Shown in pieces: positions 1 through 9,600 of a stretch of 14,633 nucleotides of DNA. Location of the stretch: assembly GCA_964412385.1 (NCBI GenBank), contig CAYPOV010000090.1, positions 1-14,633 of the forward strand, in the 5' to 3' direction. The DNA comes from JBGSYN01 sp964412385 (GTDB lineage: Bacteria; Pseudomonadota; Alphaproteobacteria; Geminicoccales; Geminicoccaceae). A model generated the notes under the pieces. That model did not search any database. It was not told the origin of the DNA and saw only the letters and a list, made by a program, of their open reading frames with translations. Numbering within the stretch: the first letter of the stretch is position 1; each line of letters starts with the position of its first letter. Made by a program: the position numbers and the translations under genes.

Positions 1-192
1 AAGAACAAGGCCAAGGCGCTCAAAATCCTGCGCGCGCGGCTATTCGATCTCGAACGCCAGGCAAAGGACGCTGAGCGCGCCGCGGAACGTAAGGGCCAAG
101 TCGGATCGGGCGACCGCTCCGAGCGCATTCGGACTTACAATTTTCCGCAAGGCCGGGTGACCGACCACCGGATCAATCTCACACTCTATTAG
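1..192 (+). CDS. prfA: Peptide chain release factor 1, C-terminal part, ending at an in-frame TAG
   Basis: RF1 recognises UAA and UAG in the ribosomal A site and triggers peptide release. The window opens inside the gene, downstream of the GGQ region, so only the end of the protein is visible. The translation in frame 1 contains the hallmark class-I release factor segments GSGDRS, RTYNFPQGR and DHRINLTLY, which match the RF1 family closely. The family normally continues after LTLY with a Lys or Arg and about 30 more residues, but here the next codon is TAG (190-192). AAG to TAG is a single base change. The frame after the TAG still reads as an RF1 tail (see the next entry). Ending here would remove the last helical part of the C-terminal domain but leave the GGQ and codon-recognition domains. 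The prfA-prmC order is the usual one. Identity is very secure; whether the protein truly stops here is not. Confidence 0.85.
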   Translation, partial: KNKAKALKILRARLFDLERQAKDAERAAERKGQVGSGDRSERIRTYNFPQGRVTDHRINLTLY

Positions 193-285
193 CTCGATCA
201 GGTGCTTGCGGGCGAAGCGCTGGATGAGGTGATCGAACCGCTGATTGCGGAGGATCAGGCCTCACGCCTCTCCGAAATTGACTGA
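190..285 (+). other. In-frame TAG and conserved read-through extension of prfA
   Basis: After TAG (190-192) the same frame stays open for 30 codons and stops at TGA (283-285). The translation starts LDQVLAGEALDEVIEPLIAE and ends RLSEID, which resembles the normal RF1 C-terminus. The base after the TAG is C, a context known for inefficient termination. The four complete genes here that end in TAG (at 2334, 5478, 9777 and 14474) are followed by T, G, T and G instead. The conserved tail shows that the TAG is recent, erroneous or regularly bypassed. The distal TGA overlaps the proposed prmC start, so only readthrough would bring ribosomes to prmC. The alternatives are a nonsense mutation tolerated by RF1, or a base-call error. 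Confidence 0.7.
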
Positions 286-1123
286 GCCAACGGTTGCCGA
301 GGCACTCAGCGGGGCCACGGCCATCCTTGCGGCAAGCGGCATCGGGCGGCCGCGCCAAGAAGCAAGGATGTTGTTGCGTCATGTGACCGGCATCTCATTC
401 GAGCAGCAAATCGCAGATCCGGGACGGATCATTGGCGATCCACACCCATACCGTGACGCCGTGTCGGCACGATCCTCCCGCGTACCGATGGCTCATATCA
501 CCGGAATGGCATACTTTTGGGACGTTGAGCTCAACATCACGTGTGACGTTCTGGTTCCTCGGCCAGAAACCGAAACCGTCCTCGAGGCGGCCCAAAAACT
601 CCGTGCCCGAGGCCAGGACATTAGAATCATACTCGACATCGGAACGGGGTCGGGATGCCTTCTCATCGCACTGGCAAGAGAGTACCCCGACGCCTTGTGT
701 ATCGGCACCGATTGTAGCGAAGCCGCTCTTGCTTGTGCCGCTCAAAACATCCGAATGCTCGAGCTCGAGCCACGTTGCCTTCTCGTTCGCACCGATTGGT
801 GCGAGGCGATTGCGCCCACGGTCGACTTGATCGTCAGCAATCCGCCTTACTTGAGCGATGCGGATCTCCGTTCCCCCATGCCCGAGCTTTGTTTCGAGCC
901 TCAAGCCGCTCTGGCTGGTGGCAATGATGGCCTTGACGCTTATCGTGCACTTTCGAATGGCCTCAAAAGGCTTTGCCACAGCGAAACGCTGGTCTTGCTG
1001 GAAGTTGGCGAAGGGCAGGGCGATGCGGTCGAAGTTCGGCTCATATCCCAGGGGTTTGAGGCGATTGGCCGCTACCCCGATCTTGCAGGAATCGATCGGG
1101 TTGTCGCCTTTGCGGCAAGTTGA
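278..1123 (+). CDS. prmC: Peptide chain release factor N5-glutamine methyltransferase
   Basis: PrmC (HemK) uses S-adenosylmethionine to methylate the glutamine of the GGQ motif in RF1 and RF2, which speeds peptide release. The protein is 281 residues from the TTG at 278, a normal length. It has an N-terminal helical domain (about 1-80) and a Rossmann methyltransferase domain. The SAM-binding loop DIGTGSG lies at about residues 120-126 and the catalytic NPPY motif at about 188-191. I chose the TTG at 278 because the protein then begins MTEPTVAEAL, like the family, and overlaps the distal TGA of prfA as prfA-prmC pairs often do. A TTG at 245 in the same frame would add 11 unlikely residues. No good Shine-Dalgarno sequence precedes 278 (a GGAGG lies 24 bases upstream), which suggests translation coupled to prfA. 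That coupling is at risk because of the prfA TAG 85 bases upstream. Confidence 0.93.
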   Translation: MTEPTVAEALSGATAILAASGIGRPRQEARMLLRHVTGISFEQQIADPGRIIGDPHPYRDAVSARSSRVPMAHITGMAYFWDVELNITCDVLVPRPETETVLEAAQKLRARGQDIRIILDIGTGSGCLLIALAREYPDALCIGTDCSEAALACAAQNIRMLELEPRCLLVRTDWCEAIAPTVDLIVSNPPYLSDADLRSPMPELCFEPQAALAGGNDGLDAYRALSNGLKRLCHSETLVLLEVGEGQGDAVEVRLISQGFEAIGRYPDLAGIDRVVAFAAS

Positions 1124-1191
1124 GCGAGGACAATCACGTCAATCTGGTCTACCCTCCCAGTCGCTCATCTTGACGTTGAAGGAGCGCTGTT

Positions 1192-2334
1192 GTGCAGCAG
1201 AAATTTGCGACAATCCGTGTGGCGGCATTGGCCACCTTGGCCCTGGCTTTATGGGACGGCGGTTTGACCTCGGCACAAGAAGCGCCGCCTGCTCCTGCGG
1301 TCACAACGGCGCCGGTGGTCAAGAAAGCGATCACGTCGGAAACGGATTATGTGGGCAGCGTCGAAGCGATCAATTCGGTCGATCTCATGGCGCGGGTCGA
1401 AGGCTTTCTCGAGAAGCGGGCATTTGAGGAAGGCGCTTCGGTCAAACAAGGCGATCCTCTCTATCAAATCGAAAAAGCCCAATACACGGCGGCAGTAGAA
1501 AATTCTCAGGGGGCTCTCGATTCGGCACAAGCCGTACTCAAGAATGCCACGATCAATCGCCAGCGCTATGAAACGTTGGTTCAAAAGCAAGACGCACCAC
1601 AAGCGAACTTGGATGATGCGATTTCCAAGGAAGATCAGGCGAGGGGCGATGTCGAATCGGCCAAGGCGGATCTCGCACAAGCCAAGCTCGATTTGAGCTA
1701 CACGGATATTTCCGCACCCTTCGACGGCCGAGTCGGCAGGTCCAACTATGCCGTCGGCGCCTTGGTCGGTCCATCGAGTTCGACCCTTGCAACCCTGGTT
1801 CAGCTCGATCCGATCTATGTCCATTTCAACATTGCTGACCGCGATCTGCTCGAAGACGGATCAGGTCTGAAGAGCGGCGACTTCGTTCCCAAGCTGAGGC
1901 TGGCTGACGGTTCGACCTATGAGCATGACGGCAAGATCGCCTTCATCTCGCCCGAGTTCGATCAAAGCACAGACACAGCCGAGGTCCGCGCAACGTTTGC
2001 CAATCCGGATGGCAAACTGTTGCCGAACCAGTTCGTGACTTTGATGCTGGAATCAAAGGATCCGACCGAGACGTTGGTGGTGCCGCAAATGGCCGTTCAA
2101 CAAGATCAAACCGGGTTTTTCGTCCTTACCGTCGACAAGGACGACACCGTAAAAATTGCGCGGTTCTCTGCGGGTGCCCAGACCGGCACGGATTGGATCG
2201 TCGAATCCGGACTGACCGAAGGTGAGCAGGTCATCGTCGACGGTCTCGAGAAGGTGAGGCCGGGTATCAAGGTCAATGCTTCAACGCAATCCGCAAACCA
2301 AGAGACCTCGGACAACGCGCAAACGGGGAGCTAG
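1192..2334 (+). CDS. RND efflux periplasmic adaptor (membrane fusion protein) 1
   Basis: This is an AcrA/MexA-type adaptor that would bridge the inner-membrane RND pump encoded next to it and an outer-membrane channel. The protein is 380 residues. The N-terminus has a hydrophobic segment (about residues 9-20) followed by TSAQEA, which looks like a signal peptide without a lipobox cysteine. The first lipoyl-like half is at about 60-95 and a long alpha-helical hairpin at about 96-168. The second lipoyl half begins with LDLSYTDISAPFDGR, the beta-barrel domain opens at about 204 (VQLDPIYV), and the membrane-proximal domain runs to about 365. Start GTG 1192 has AAGGAG (1179-1184) seven bases upstream. 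It lies 68 bases after prmC, with no convincing promoter between them. Only three bases separate its TAG from the RND gene. The closest relative in view is the second adaptor at 5491. Substrates cannot be deduced. Confidence 0.92.
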   Translation: MQQKFATIRVAALATLALALWDGGLTSAQEAPPAPAVTTAPVVKKAITSETDYVGSVEAINSVDLMARVEGFLEKRAFEEGASVKQGDPLYQIEKAQYTAAVENSQGALDSAQAVLKNATINRQRYETLVQKQDAPQANLDDAISKEDQARGDVESAKADLAQAKLDLSYTDISAPFDGRVGRSNYAVGALVGPSSSTLATLVQLDPIYVHFNIADRDLLEDGSGLKSGDFVPKLRLADGSTYEHDGKIAFISPEFDQSTDTAEVRATFANPDGKLLPNQFVTLMLESKDPTETLVVPQMAVQQDQTGFFVLTVDKDDTVKIARFSAGAQTGTDWIVESGLTEGEQVIVDGLEKVRPGIKVNASTQSANQETSDNAQTGS

Positions 2335-2337
2335 TCG

Positions 2338-5300
2338 GTGATCTCCTCGTTTTTTGTCGATCGGCCGAACTTCGCGTTCGTCGTTTCCATCATTTTGACC
2401 TTAGTCGGTGTGCTCGCCCTGACACGCTTGCCGATCGCGCAGTTCCCCGACATCGTGCCGCCCGAAGTTCAGGTCTCGGCCTATTATCCGGGGGCCAATT
2501 CCAAAATCATTGCCGAAAGCGTCGGCTCGCCGATCGAAGAACAGGTCAACGGTGTCGATGGCATGATCTACATGTCGTCGACGAGTGACGATGCCGGCAA
2601 TTACACGCTTACTGTCACCTTCGAGCTGGGCACGGATCCTGATATCGCCTCGGTGAATGTGCAAAATCGCACTAATCTGGCCTATTCTCAGCTCCCATCG
2701 GAGGTGATTTCACAAGGAATATCCGTCGAAAAGACCTCGTCGGCCATGCTCCAAGTGATCGCACTGACCTCGCCGAACGGGACTTACGATCCGCTCTTTT
2801 TGAGCAATTATATCGATCTCAACGTCTCAGACGAACTGTTGCGTGTGCCCGGGGTCGGCAGTGCCAGTCAATTCGGTCCGCTCTACTATTCCATGCGGAT
2901 CTGGCTTGATCCGGAGAAAATGACCAATCTCGCTATCACGGTCGATGATGTGGTCGATGCGATCGAAGCGCAGAACTTCTTGGCCTCGGCAGGCTCCGTC
3001 GGCACGCCGCCCGTCTCGAATAGTCAGCAATTTCAATACACTATTGAAGCACAGGGAAGGCTGACCACAGCCAAGGAATTTGAACGGATTATTGTTCGCG
3101 CGGATTCCGGTGGTGGAATTGTTCGCATTGGTGATATAGGACGGGCCGACCTTGGATCGCAACAATACTCATCGTCTGCGGCATTCAATGGTAGCCCTGC
3201 CGCGGTTCTAGCGGTCTATCAGTCCCCCGGCGCCAATGCTGTGGATACAGCAGCCGGCATCATCGAGGCGATGGAGCGCCTCAAGGAACGTTTTCCAGAA
3301 GACGTTGAATACGAAGTCGCATTCGATTCGACTGAATTCGTCAAGGTTTCGGTTCGTGAGGTGGTCATCACGCTGCTCCAAGCCTTGGGGCTGGTGATCA
3401 TTGTGGTCTTTCTATTCCTCGGTGATTGGCGGGCAACGATTATTCCGTTGATTGCAATCCCCGTCTCCCTCGTTGGCACGTTCGCGTTCCTGCTGGCCGC
3501 CGGATTCTCGATCAACACGATTTCGATGTTTGCGCTCGTTCTCGCAATCGGGCTCGTGGTCGACGACGCCATTGTCATTGTCGAAAACACGCAGCGCACG
3601 CTTGATGAGGAGGACGTTACCAAGAAAGAAGCGGCGCGCCGGGCGGCGCGACAAGTCACCGGTCCAGTCATCGCAACGACTCTTGTCCTGCTGGCCGTGT
3701 TCGTGCCAACGGCGTTCATTCCGGGCATTACCGGCGAACTCTTCATCGAGTTTGCCGTGACGATTTCGATTGCCGTGCTGATCTCAGCAATCAATGCGCT
3801 AACCCTGAGCCCGGCGCTATGCTCGCTGTTCTTAAGAAAGGGCGGCAAAAAATGGGCGCCACTCGCGCTCTTTCTGCGCGGTGTCGATGCGGCACGGAAC
3901 GGCTATGTGATGGTTGCCTCGGCACTCGCACGACGCGCTGTTATCGGACTGTTGGTCATCGTCGCTGCCGGTTACGGCGCTTGGCAATTCCTGAACATCC
4001 TGCCCTCAGGTTTTATTCCCAACGAGGATATGGGCTATTTCTTTGTCGATATCGAGTTGCAGGATGGTGCCGCACTGCCTCGTACTGAAGAGGTCGTCAA
4101 GCAAGTTGGCGCCATGGCGCAAGCGGCTGACGGTGTCGAGCAGGTTATCACCGTAGCGGGATATAGTCTTCTCGCCGGGTCTCGCTCCAGTTCGGGCTTG
4201 GCCGTGGTGATCCTCAAGAATTGGGACGAACGGCCGGGGCCCGCCTTGAGCGTGCGGGGCATCATTGAAAAGCTCTATCCGCAATGGGCAGCCATGCAGG
4301 GTGCGCGGATCATGCCTTTCCCACCGCCGCCGATCACCGGTCTCGGTAATGCCGGCGGTGTCGCAGTCGAGTTGCAGGCTCTCGGCAATCAGCCACCCGC
4401 AGAACTCGGCCGTGTGCTGAAGGCATTTCTTTATGCGGCCAACCAGGATCCTCGCCTGGCGCGTGTCTTCAGCACATTTACGGCCGACACACCCAAATTG
4501 TTTGTTGATCTGGACCGAGACAAGGTCGAGTCATTGGGTGTCGATGTCGGCGATGTTTATCAAACGCTTCAAGCGCAATTGGGTTCGCTTTACGTCAATG
4601 ACTTCAATCTGTTCGGTAGAACCTATCAGGTCTACATCCAAGCTGAAGAACAGTTCCGCAAGAACAGAAGCGATATTGAACGGCTCCATGTCCGCAACAG
4701 TAATGGCGACATGATCCCGCTGCGAGCGCTGATTGATGTGAAACCAATCCTCGGATCGCCGACAATCCCGCGCTACAATCTCTATGAGTCGGCTTCGATT
4801 ACCGCCAACACCGCACCCAATGTGAGTTCGGGCGACGGCATCATCGCTGTTCGGGAAATCGCCGAAAAAACCCTGCCGCCCGGTTACGCGACGGCTTGGA
4901 CCAGCACGACACTTCAAGAGGTGCAGGCCGGTGGCCAGACCACCATCGTTTTGGCGTTGGCCGTCTTGTTTGTTTACCTCTTTCTCGTGGCCCAATATGA
5001 AAGCTGGCTTCTACCATTTGCCGTCATTACCTCGACGGTCGTCGGTGCCTTTGGCGGCTTGTTATTCGTCTGGCTGCACGGGTTCATTTTCTTTCCATTG
5101 ACTAACAACGTCTATACCCAGATCGGCTTGGTCATGTTGATCGGCCTTACGGCCAAGAATGCTATCTTGATCGTCGAATTTGCACGTGAGCTCCGCGCAC
5201 AGGGCCAATCCATTCACGATGCCGCGCGCAACGCGGCGCATATGCGCTTCCGCGCTATCATGATGACGAGTTTCGCCTTCATCCTCGGTGTACTTCCGCT

Positions 5301-5478
5301 GGTTTTGGCAACAGGCGCAGGCGCTGTCAGCCGGCACTCCTTGGGTGCCACGGTGTTCGGTGGAATGTTGCTAGCAGCTCTGGTCGGCATATTTGTCATC
5401 CCAACACTCTATGTCTGCTTCCAATGGTTGCGCGAAATCGGGAATCGTGGTGCTAGAGAAGCCAGCATGACAACCTAG
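2338..5478 (+). CDS. RND efflux inner-membrane transporter 1 (HAE1/AcrB-like permease)
   Basis: This is a proton-driven multidrug pump subunit of the hydrophobe/amphiphile efflux (HAE1) class, acting as a trimer in the inner membrane. At 1046 residues it matches the AcrB length. It starts MISSFFVDRPNFAFVVS with TM1 at about 10-30. Two large periplasmic regions follow TM1 and TM7. The proton-relay aspartates lie in GLVVDDAIVIVEN (Asp409 and Asp410), and the partner lysine is Lys940 in GLTAKNAILIVEF, the same number as in AcrB. The HAE1 segment VNDFNLFGR sits in the second periplasmic half. The loop corresponding to the AcrB Phe-rich switch loop reads GYSLLAGSRSSSG, without the two phenylalanines. 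Start GTG 2338 has GGAG seven bases upstream inside the end of the preceding gene. All catalytic residues are present, so it should be active. The drug profile is unknown. Confidence 0.95.
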   Translation: MISSFFVDRPNFAFVVSIILTLVGVLALTRLPIAQFPDIVPPEVQVSAYYPGANSKIIAESVGSPIEEQVNGVDGMIYMSSTSDDAGNYTLTVTFELGTDPDIASVNVQNRTNLAYSQLPSEVISQGISVEKTSSAMLQVIALTSPNGTYDPLFLSNYIDLNVSDELLRVPGVGSASQFGPLYYSMRIWLDPEKMTNLAITVDDVVDAIEAQNFLASAGSVGTPPVSNSQQFQYTIEAQGRLTTAKEFERIIVRADSGGGIVRIGDIGRADLGSQQYSSSAAFNGSPAAVLAVYQSPGANAVDTAAGIIEAMERLKERFPEDVEYEVAFDSTEFVKVSVREVVITLLQALGLVIIVVFLFLGDWRATIIPLIAIPVSLVGTFAFLLAAGFSINTISMFALVLAIGLVVDDAIVIVENTQRTLDEEDVTKKEAARRAARQVTGPVIATTLVLLAVFVPTAFIPGITGELFIEFAVTISIAVLISAINALTLSPALCSLFLRKGGKKWAPLALFLRGVDAARNGYVMVASALARRAVIGLLVIVAAGYGAWQFLNILPSGFIPNEDMGYFFVDIELQDGAALPRTEEVVKQVGAMAQAADGVEQVITVAGYSLLAGSRSSSGLAVVILKNWDERPGPALSVRGIIEKLYPQWAAMQGARIMPFPPPPITGLGNAGGVAVELQALGNQPPAELGRVLKAFLYAANQDPRLARVFSTFTADTPKLFVDLDRDKVESLGVDVGDVYQTLQAQLGSLYVNDFNLFGRTYQVYIQAEEQFRKNRSDIERLHVRNSNGDMIPLRALIDVKPILGSPTIPRYNLYESASITANTAPNVSSGDGIIAVREIAEKTLPPGYATAWTSTTLQEVQAGGQTTIVLALAVLFVYLFLVAQYESWLLPFAVITSTVVGAFGGLLFVWLHGFIFFPLTNNVYTQIGLVMLIGLTAKNAILIVEFARELRAQGQSIHDAARNAAHMRFRAIMMTSFAFILGVLPLVLATGAGAVSRHSLGATVFGGMLLAALVGIFVIPTLYVCFQWLREIGNRGAREASMTT

Positions 5479-5490
5479 GCCGGAGGGGCC

Positions 5491-6633
5491 ATGAAAGCTC
5501 GGCAATACTTGCGAGCGTGGATACCTGCGCTTGCGGTCGTTATTCTGCTGGCGGGCTGTGACGATGGCCAAGAACAACAATCGGGGGCAGCACCCCCACC
5601 GCCGCCTTCAGTTGGCGTCGTGCCTGTGGTCCGCAAAGAGATCGTTCCGGCAATTGAATTTGTCGCCCGTGTAGAAGCTATTGACTCGGTCGACATGCTG
5701 GCCCGCGTCGAGGGCTTCCTCCAAGAGAAATTTGTTGCTGATGGCGCCGACGTCACGGTTGGCCAGCCATTGTTCGAAATTGAAAAGGCGCCTTACACAG
5801 CCGAGGCTGATCGTCTAGCGGCAACAGTCGAACGTGCCGAAGCGACACTCCAACTGGCGGTTATTGAACGCAACCGTCAGGCTCAGTTGGTCGAGCGTAA
5901 CGCGGTTGCGCAGTCGCAGCTTGATGAGGCCGTTGCACGTGAAGCCGAAGCCAAAGCCGATGTCGACCGTCAAAAAGCGGAACTCGAACGGGCCCAGCTC
6001 GACCTGAGTTATACGGACGTCGCTGCGCCGATCGACGGCAGAATTGGGCGCACCAATTTTAGTGTCGGGGATTTTGTCGGCCCTGGCAGCGGTCCGTTGG
6101 TAACCGTTGTCCAGCTCGATCCGATCTATGTCCGGGTGAATGTCAGCGATCGACTTCTTCTGGCCCTGCGCCGAGGCGAGAGCGAAAGCAATTATCGTCC
6201 CGTTGTGCGACTGTCTGACGGCGAGAACTATCCAGAGGAAGGGGTCTTCGCATTTGCCGATGCCACGGTCGATCCCACCACCGATACTGTGGCCATTCGT
6301 GCCGAGTTTCCCAATCCCAATGGACTTTTGTTGCCGGACCAGTTCGTGACATTAATCGCCCAGCAGGCCGAGTCTGAGGAAATGCTCGTCGTCCCGCAGG
6401 CAGCGATCCAAGCTGACCAGGCAGGCAATTTCGTGCTCACGGTTGATGACGAAAACATCGTTCAGGTCAATCGGGTCGATGTTGGTACCAAGGAAGGTGT
6501 TGACTGGATTATCGAGGGCGGGCTCGAAGAAGGTCAGCAGGTGATCGTCCAGGGCCTTCAAAAGGTTCGCCCAGGGGTGGTTGTCGAGACTACCGAGGCT
6601 TCACCTCCCGAAACCGCCTCAGCGGAAAGCTAA
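5491..6633 (+). CDS. RND efflux periplasmic adaptor 2, lipoprotein (AcrA-like)
   Basis: This is the second membrane fusion protein of the operon, also 380 residues. Its N-terminus has a lipobox LLAGC with the acylated cysteine at position 23, followed by Asp-Asp (CDD, as in E. coli AcrA). Asp at +2 is the classic inner-membrane retention signal. A proline-rich linker (about 34-39) leads to the first lipoyl half (about 65-100), a helical hairpin (about 101-170), the second lipoyl half beginning LDLSYTDVAAPIDGR, and the barrel from about 208 (VQLDPIYVRVN). The strong similarity to adaptor 1 along the whole length argues for duplication. Start ATG 5491 is four bases after GGAGG (5482-5486), and the gap to the first pump gene is 12 bases. 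The stop is TAA, unlike the TAG of its three operon neighbours. Confidence 0.93.
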   Translation: MKARQYLRAWIPALAVVILLAGCDDGQEQQSGAAPPPPPSVGVVPVVRKEIVPAIEFVARVEAIDSVDMLARVEGFLQEKFVADGADVTVGQPLFEIEKAPYTAEADRLAATVERAEATLQLAVIERNRQAQLVERNAVAQSQLDEAVAREAEAKADVDRQKAELERAQLDLSYTDVAAPIDGRIGRTNFSVGDFVGPGSGPLVTVVQLDPIYVRVNVSDRLLLALRRGESESNYRPVVRLSDGENYPEEGVFAFADATVDPTTDTVAIRAEFPNPNGLLLPDQFVTLIAQQAESEEMLVVPQAAIQADQAGNFVLTVDDENIVQVNRVDVGTKEGVDWIIEGGLEEGQQVIVQGLQKVRPGVVVETTEASPPETASAES

Positions 6634-6639
6634 GCGCCC

Positions 6640-9600
6640 ATGTCCGGCTTCTTCATCGATCGCCCGAAATTCGCATTCGTTATCTCGATCCTTCTGTCGA
6701 TAGCGGGCCTTTTGGCGATCACGGCGCTGCCCGTCGCGCAATTTCCAGACATCGTGCCGCCGCAGGTGAAAGTGACCGCAAGCTATCCAGGCGCGAGCGC
6801 TGAAGTCATCGCGGAAACCGTCGCGGCGCCGATCGAAGCTGAAGTCAATGGCGTTGACGACATGATCTACATGACGTCCACCAGCGACAATAACGGCAGT
6901 TATGAGCTGGATGTGACGTTTGCCGTCGGCACCGACCCGGATATCGCTTCGGTGAACGTGCAAAACCGCGTGGCCTTGGCACTTCCGAAGTTGCCGGAAG
7001 AGGTTCAACGGCAAGGGACGTCGACCAAAAAGCAATCGACGACGATGTTGATGATCGTCAATGTCTTCTCGCCAAACGGCACTTACGATCGTCTCTTTGT
7101 CTCCAACTACACGGAAATCAATCTTCGCGACGTCTTGGTGCGCTTGCCGGGTGTCGGTGATGCCAGCCAGCTCGGACAGCTCGACTACGGCATGCGCATC
7201 TGGCTCGACCCCAATCGCATGACCAATTTGGGGGTGACGACCAACGATGTCGCCACCGCCATTCGAAGCCAGAATATTCAAGCAGCAGCAGGGCAGCTCG
7301 GCGCCCCCCCTTTCGACGGGCCGCAGCAGTTCCAATACACCCTACAAGCGCAGGGCCGGCTGCAGGATACGAGCGAGTTCGGCAACATCATCGTGCGGGC
7401 CAATCCGGATGGTTCGATTGTCCGCATGTCGGACATTGCGCGGACAGAGCTGGGGTCAAAGACTTACACTGCTGAAGCCAAGCTCGATGGCGGTCCCACC
7501 GCTATGTTGGCGATTTATCAATCGCCCGGTGCCAATGCGATTGAAACGGCCGATCAGGTCTATGCGGAGTTAGACAGGCTTTCCGAGCGCTTTCCAGACG
7601 ATCTCGAATACACGATCCTTTATGACACGACCCAGTTCGTCCGATCCTCCATGCAGGAGGTGGTGATCACGCTCTTGCAAGCGCTTGGCCTGGTGATTCT
7701 CGTCACATTCCTCTTTCTCGGCGATTGGCGTGCGACGCTCATTCCCACCATTGCCATACCTGTGTCACTGATCGGCACATTTGCCATCCTGCTTGCAGCC
7801 GGGATGTCAATCAACACGATCTCTCTCTTCGGCTTGATATTGGCGATCGGTATCGTCGTTGATGACGCCATCGTCGTGGTCGAAAATGTGCAACGGCTGA
7901 TCGATGACGAAGGGCTTTCGCCCAAGGACGCAACACGCAAGGCGATGCAGCAGGTGCAGGGACCGATTGTTGCGACGACATTGGTGCTGCTGGCCGTTTT
8001 TGTTCCCACAGGTTTCTTGCCTGGTCTGACCGGCCAGCTGTACCTCCAATTTGCCGTAACAATTTCCGTTGCGGTCGTGATCAGCTCGATCAATGCCCTG
8101 ACACTGAGCCCAGCGCTTGCAGGTCTGCTGTTGCGCAAAGGCGGTCAGCCGCGCGGGCCGATCAAATACTTCTTCAAATTTGTCGATTGGTCCCGCGATG
8201 GTTATTCGAAGATTGTGGGTGCCTTAGTCCGCAAGGCGGTCATCGCGGTTGTATTGCTGATTGGTGCATTCGGCGGCTCGTACGTCCTGTTTACACAGAC
8301 TCCGAGCGGCTTCATCCCCTACGAAGACAATGGATACTTCTTCATCGACATCTCACTCCCCGATGGCGCCTCGCTCAATCGGACGGAGCAGGTCGTTGAT
8401 CAGGTCAGCGCAATCCTGCGCGAACAGCCCGGTGTTACCAATACTTTGGAGGTCGCCGGCTATAGTCTGTTAAGTGGATCACGCGCCAATTCAGGTCTGA
8501 TTATTCCCATCCTCGACGACTGGGAGAACCGAACAGATCCTTCGCAGCACGTTGAGGCAATCATCGGGCGCCTGCAGCCGATCCTTTGGAGCATTGGTTC
8601 GGCCAATATCTTTGCGTTCAACGCCCCGCCGATCCTCGGACTGGGTACGGCTGGCGGGCTAGAGATGGAACTGGAGGATTTGGGCGGCCGCTCGGCGGCA
8701 GAACTTGCTCAAGTCCTTCGAGGTTTTGTTCTTGCCGCCAATGAGAATCCCGCCCTCTCCAATGTCTTCAGCACCTATTCTGCCGATGTGCCGCAGTTCT
8801 TCATCGACCTTGATCGGGACAAGGCACAGACATTGGGTATCCCAGTCAGTGAAGTATTTGAAACCCTACAGGCGAACTTGGGATCGCTTTACGTCAATGA
8901 TTTCAATTTGTTCGGCCGCGTCTATCAAGTCTTGATCCAAGCCGAGTCGGATTATCGAAGCACGGTCGAAGACATAAGCCGTCTCTATGTCCGCAACGAT
9001 GCGGGCGAAATGGTGCCGATGAGCTCGCTCGTCACGGTCGAGCCGATCTTGGGGCCGGAAACCGTCCGACGCTTCAACCTCTTTCGCGCGGCCAGCGTCA
9101 ATGCGCAAGCGGCTCCAGGTGGCAGCACGGGTGCGGCAATTGCCGCTGTTCGGCAAATCGAGCGGGAAGAAATGCCGGATGGCTACGCGATCGACTGGAC
9201 TGGAACGACGTTCCAAGAAGTTCAGGCCGGCGGCGAATCGGCGATCGTCATGGTGTTGGCGCTCGTCTTTGTGTACTTGTTCCTAGTGGCGCAATATGAG
9301 AGCTGGATGATACCCTTCCCGGTTATCCTCTCCGTATCCATGGCGGCATTAGGTGCGTTGATCGCAGTCTATATCGTTCGGGCCGACATCAATCTCTATA
9401 CGCAAATCGGCTTGGTGATGTTGATCGGATTGGCGAGTAAGAACGCCATTTTGATCGTCGAGTTCGCCAAACAACTGCGCGAGGAAGGCAATGCCATCCA
9501 GGACGCAGCCCTTCAGGCGGCACGATTGCGCTTCCGTGCTGTGATGATGACCAGCTTTTCATTCATTTTGGGCGTGGTGCCGCTTGTCATTGCGACAGGG

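Noticed and set aside
190..192. Reassignment of UAG to an amino acid in this organism
   Set aside because: Four complete genes in the window (stops at 2334, 5478, 9777 and 14474) end at TAG at positions expected for their families, so UAG is a working stop codon.
395..979. A 194-codon minus-strand frame opposite prmC
   Set aside because: prmC is certain from its SAM loop and NPPY motif. The antisense frame has no recognisable domain or ribosome binding site.
3219..3848. A 209-codon minus-strand frame inside the first pump gene (and the matching frame at 7620-8138 in the second)
   Set aside because: The frames are Ser/Thr/Ala-rich mirror translations of conserved membrane helices. They recur in both pumps because the pump sequences are related.
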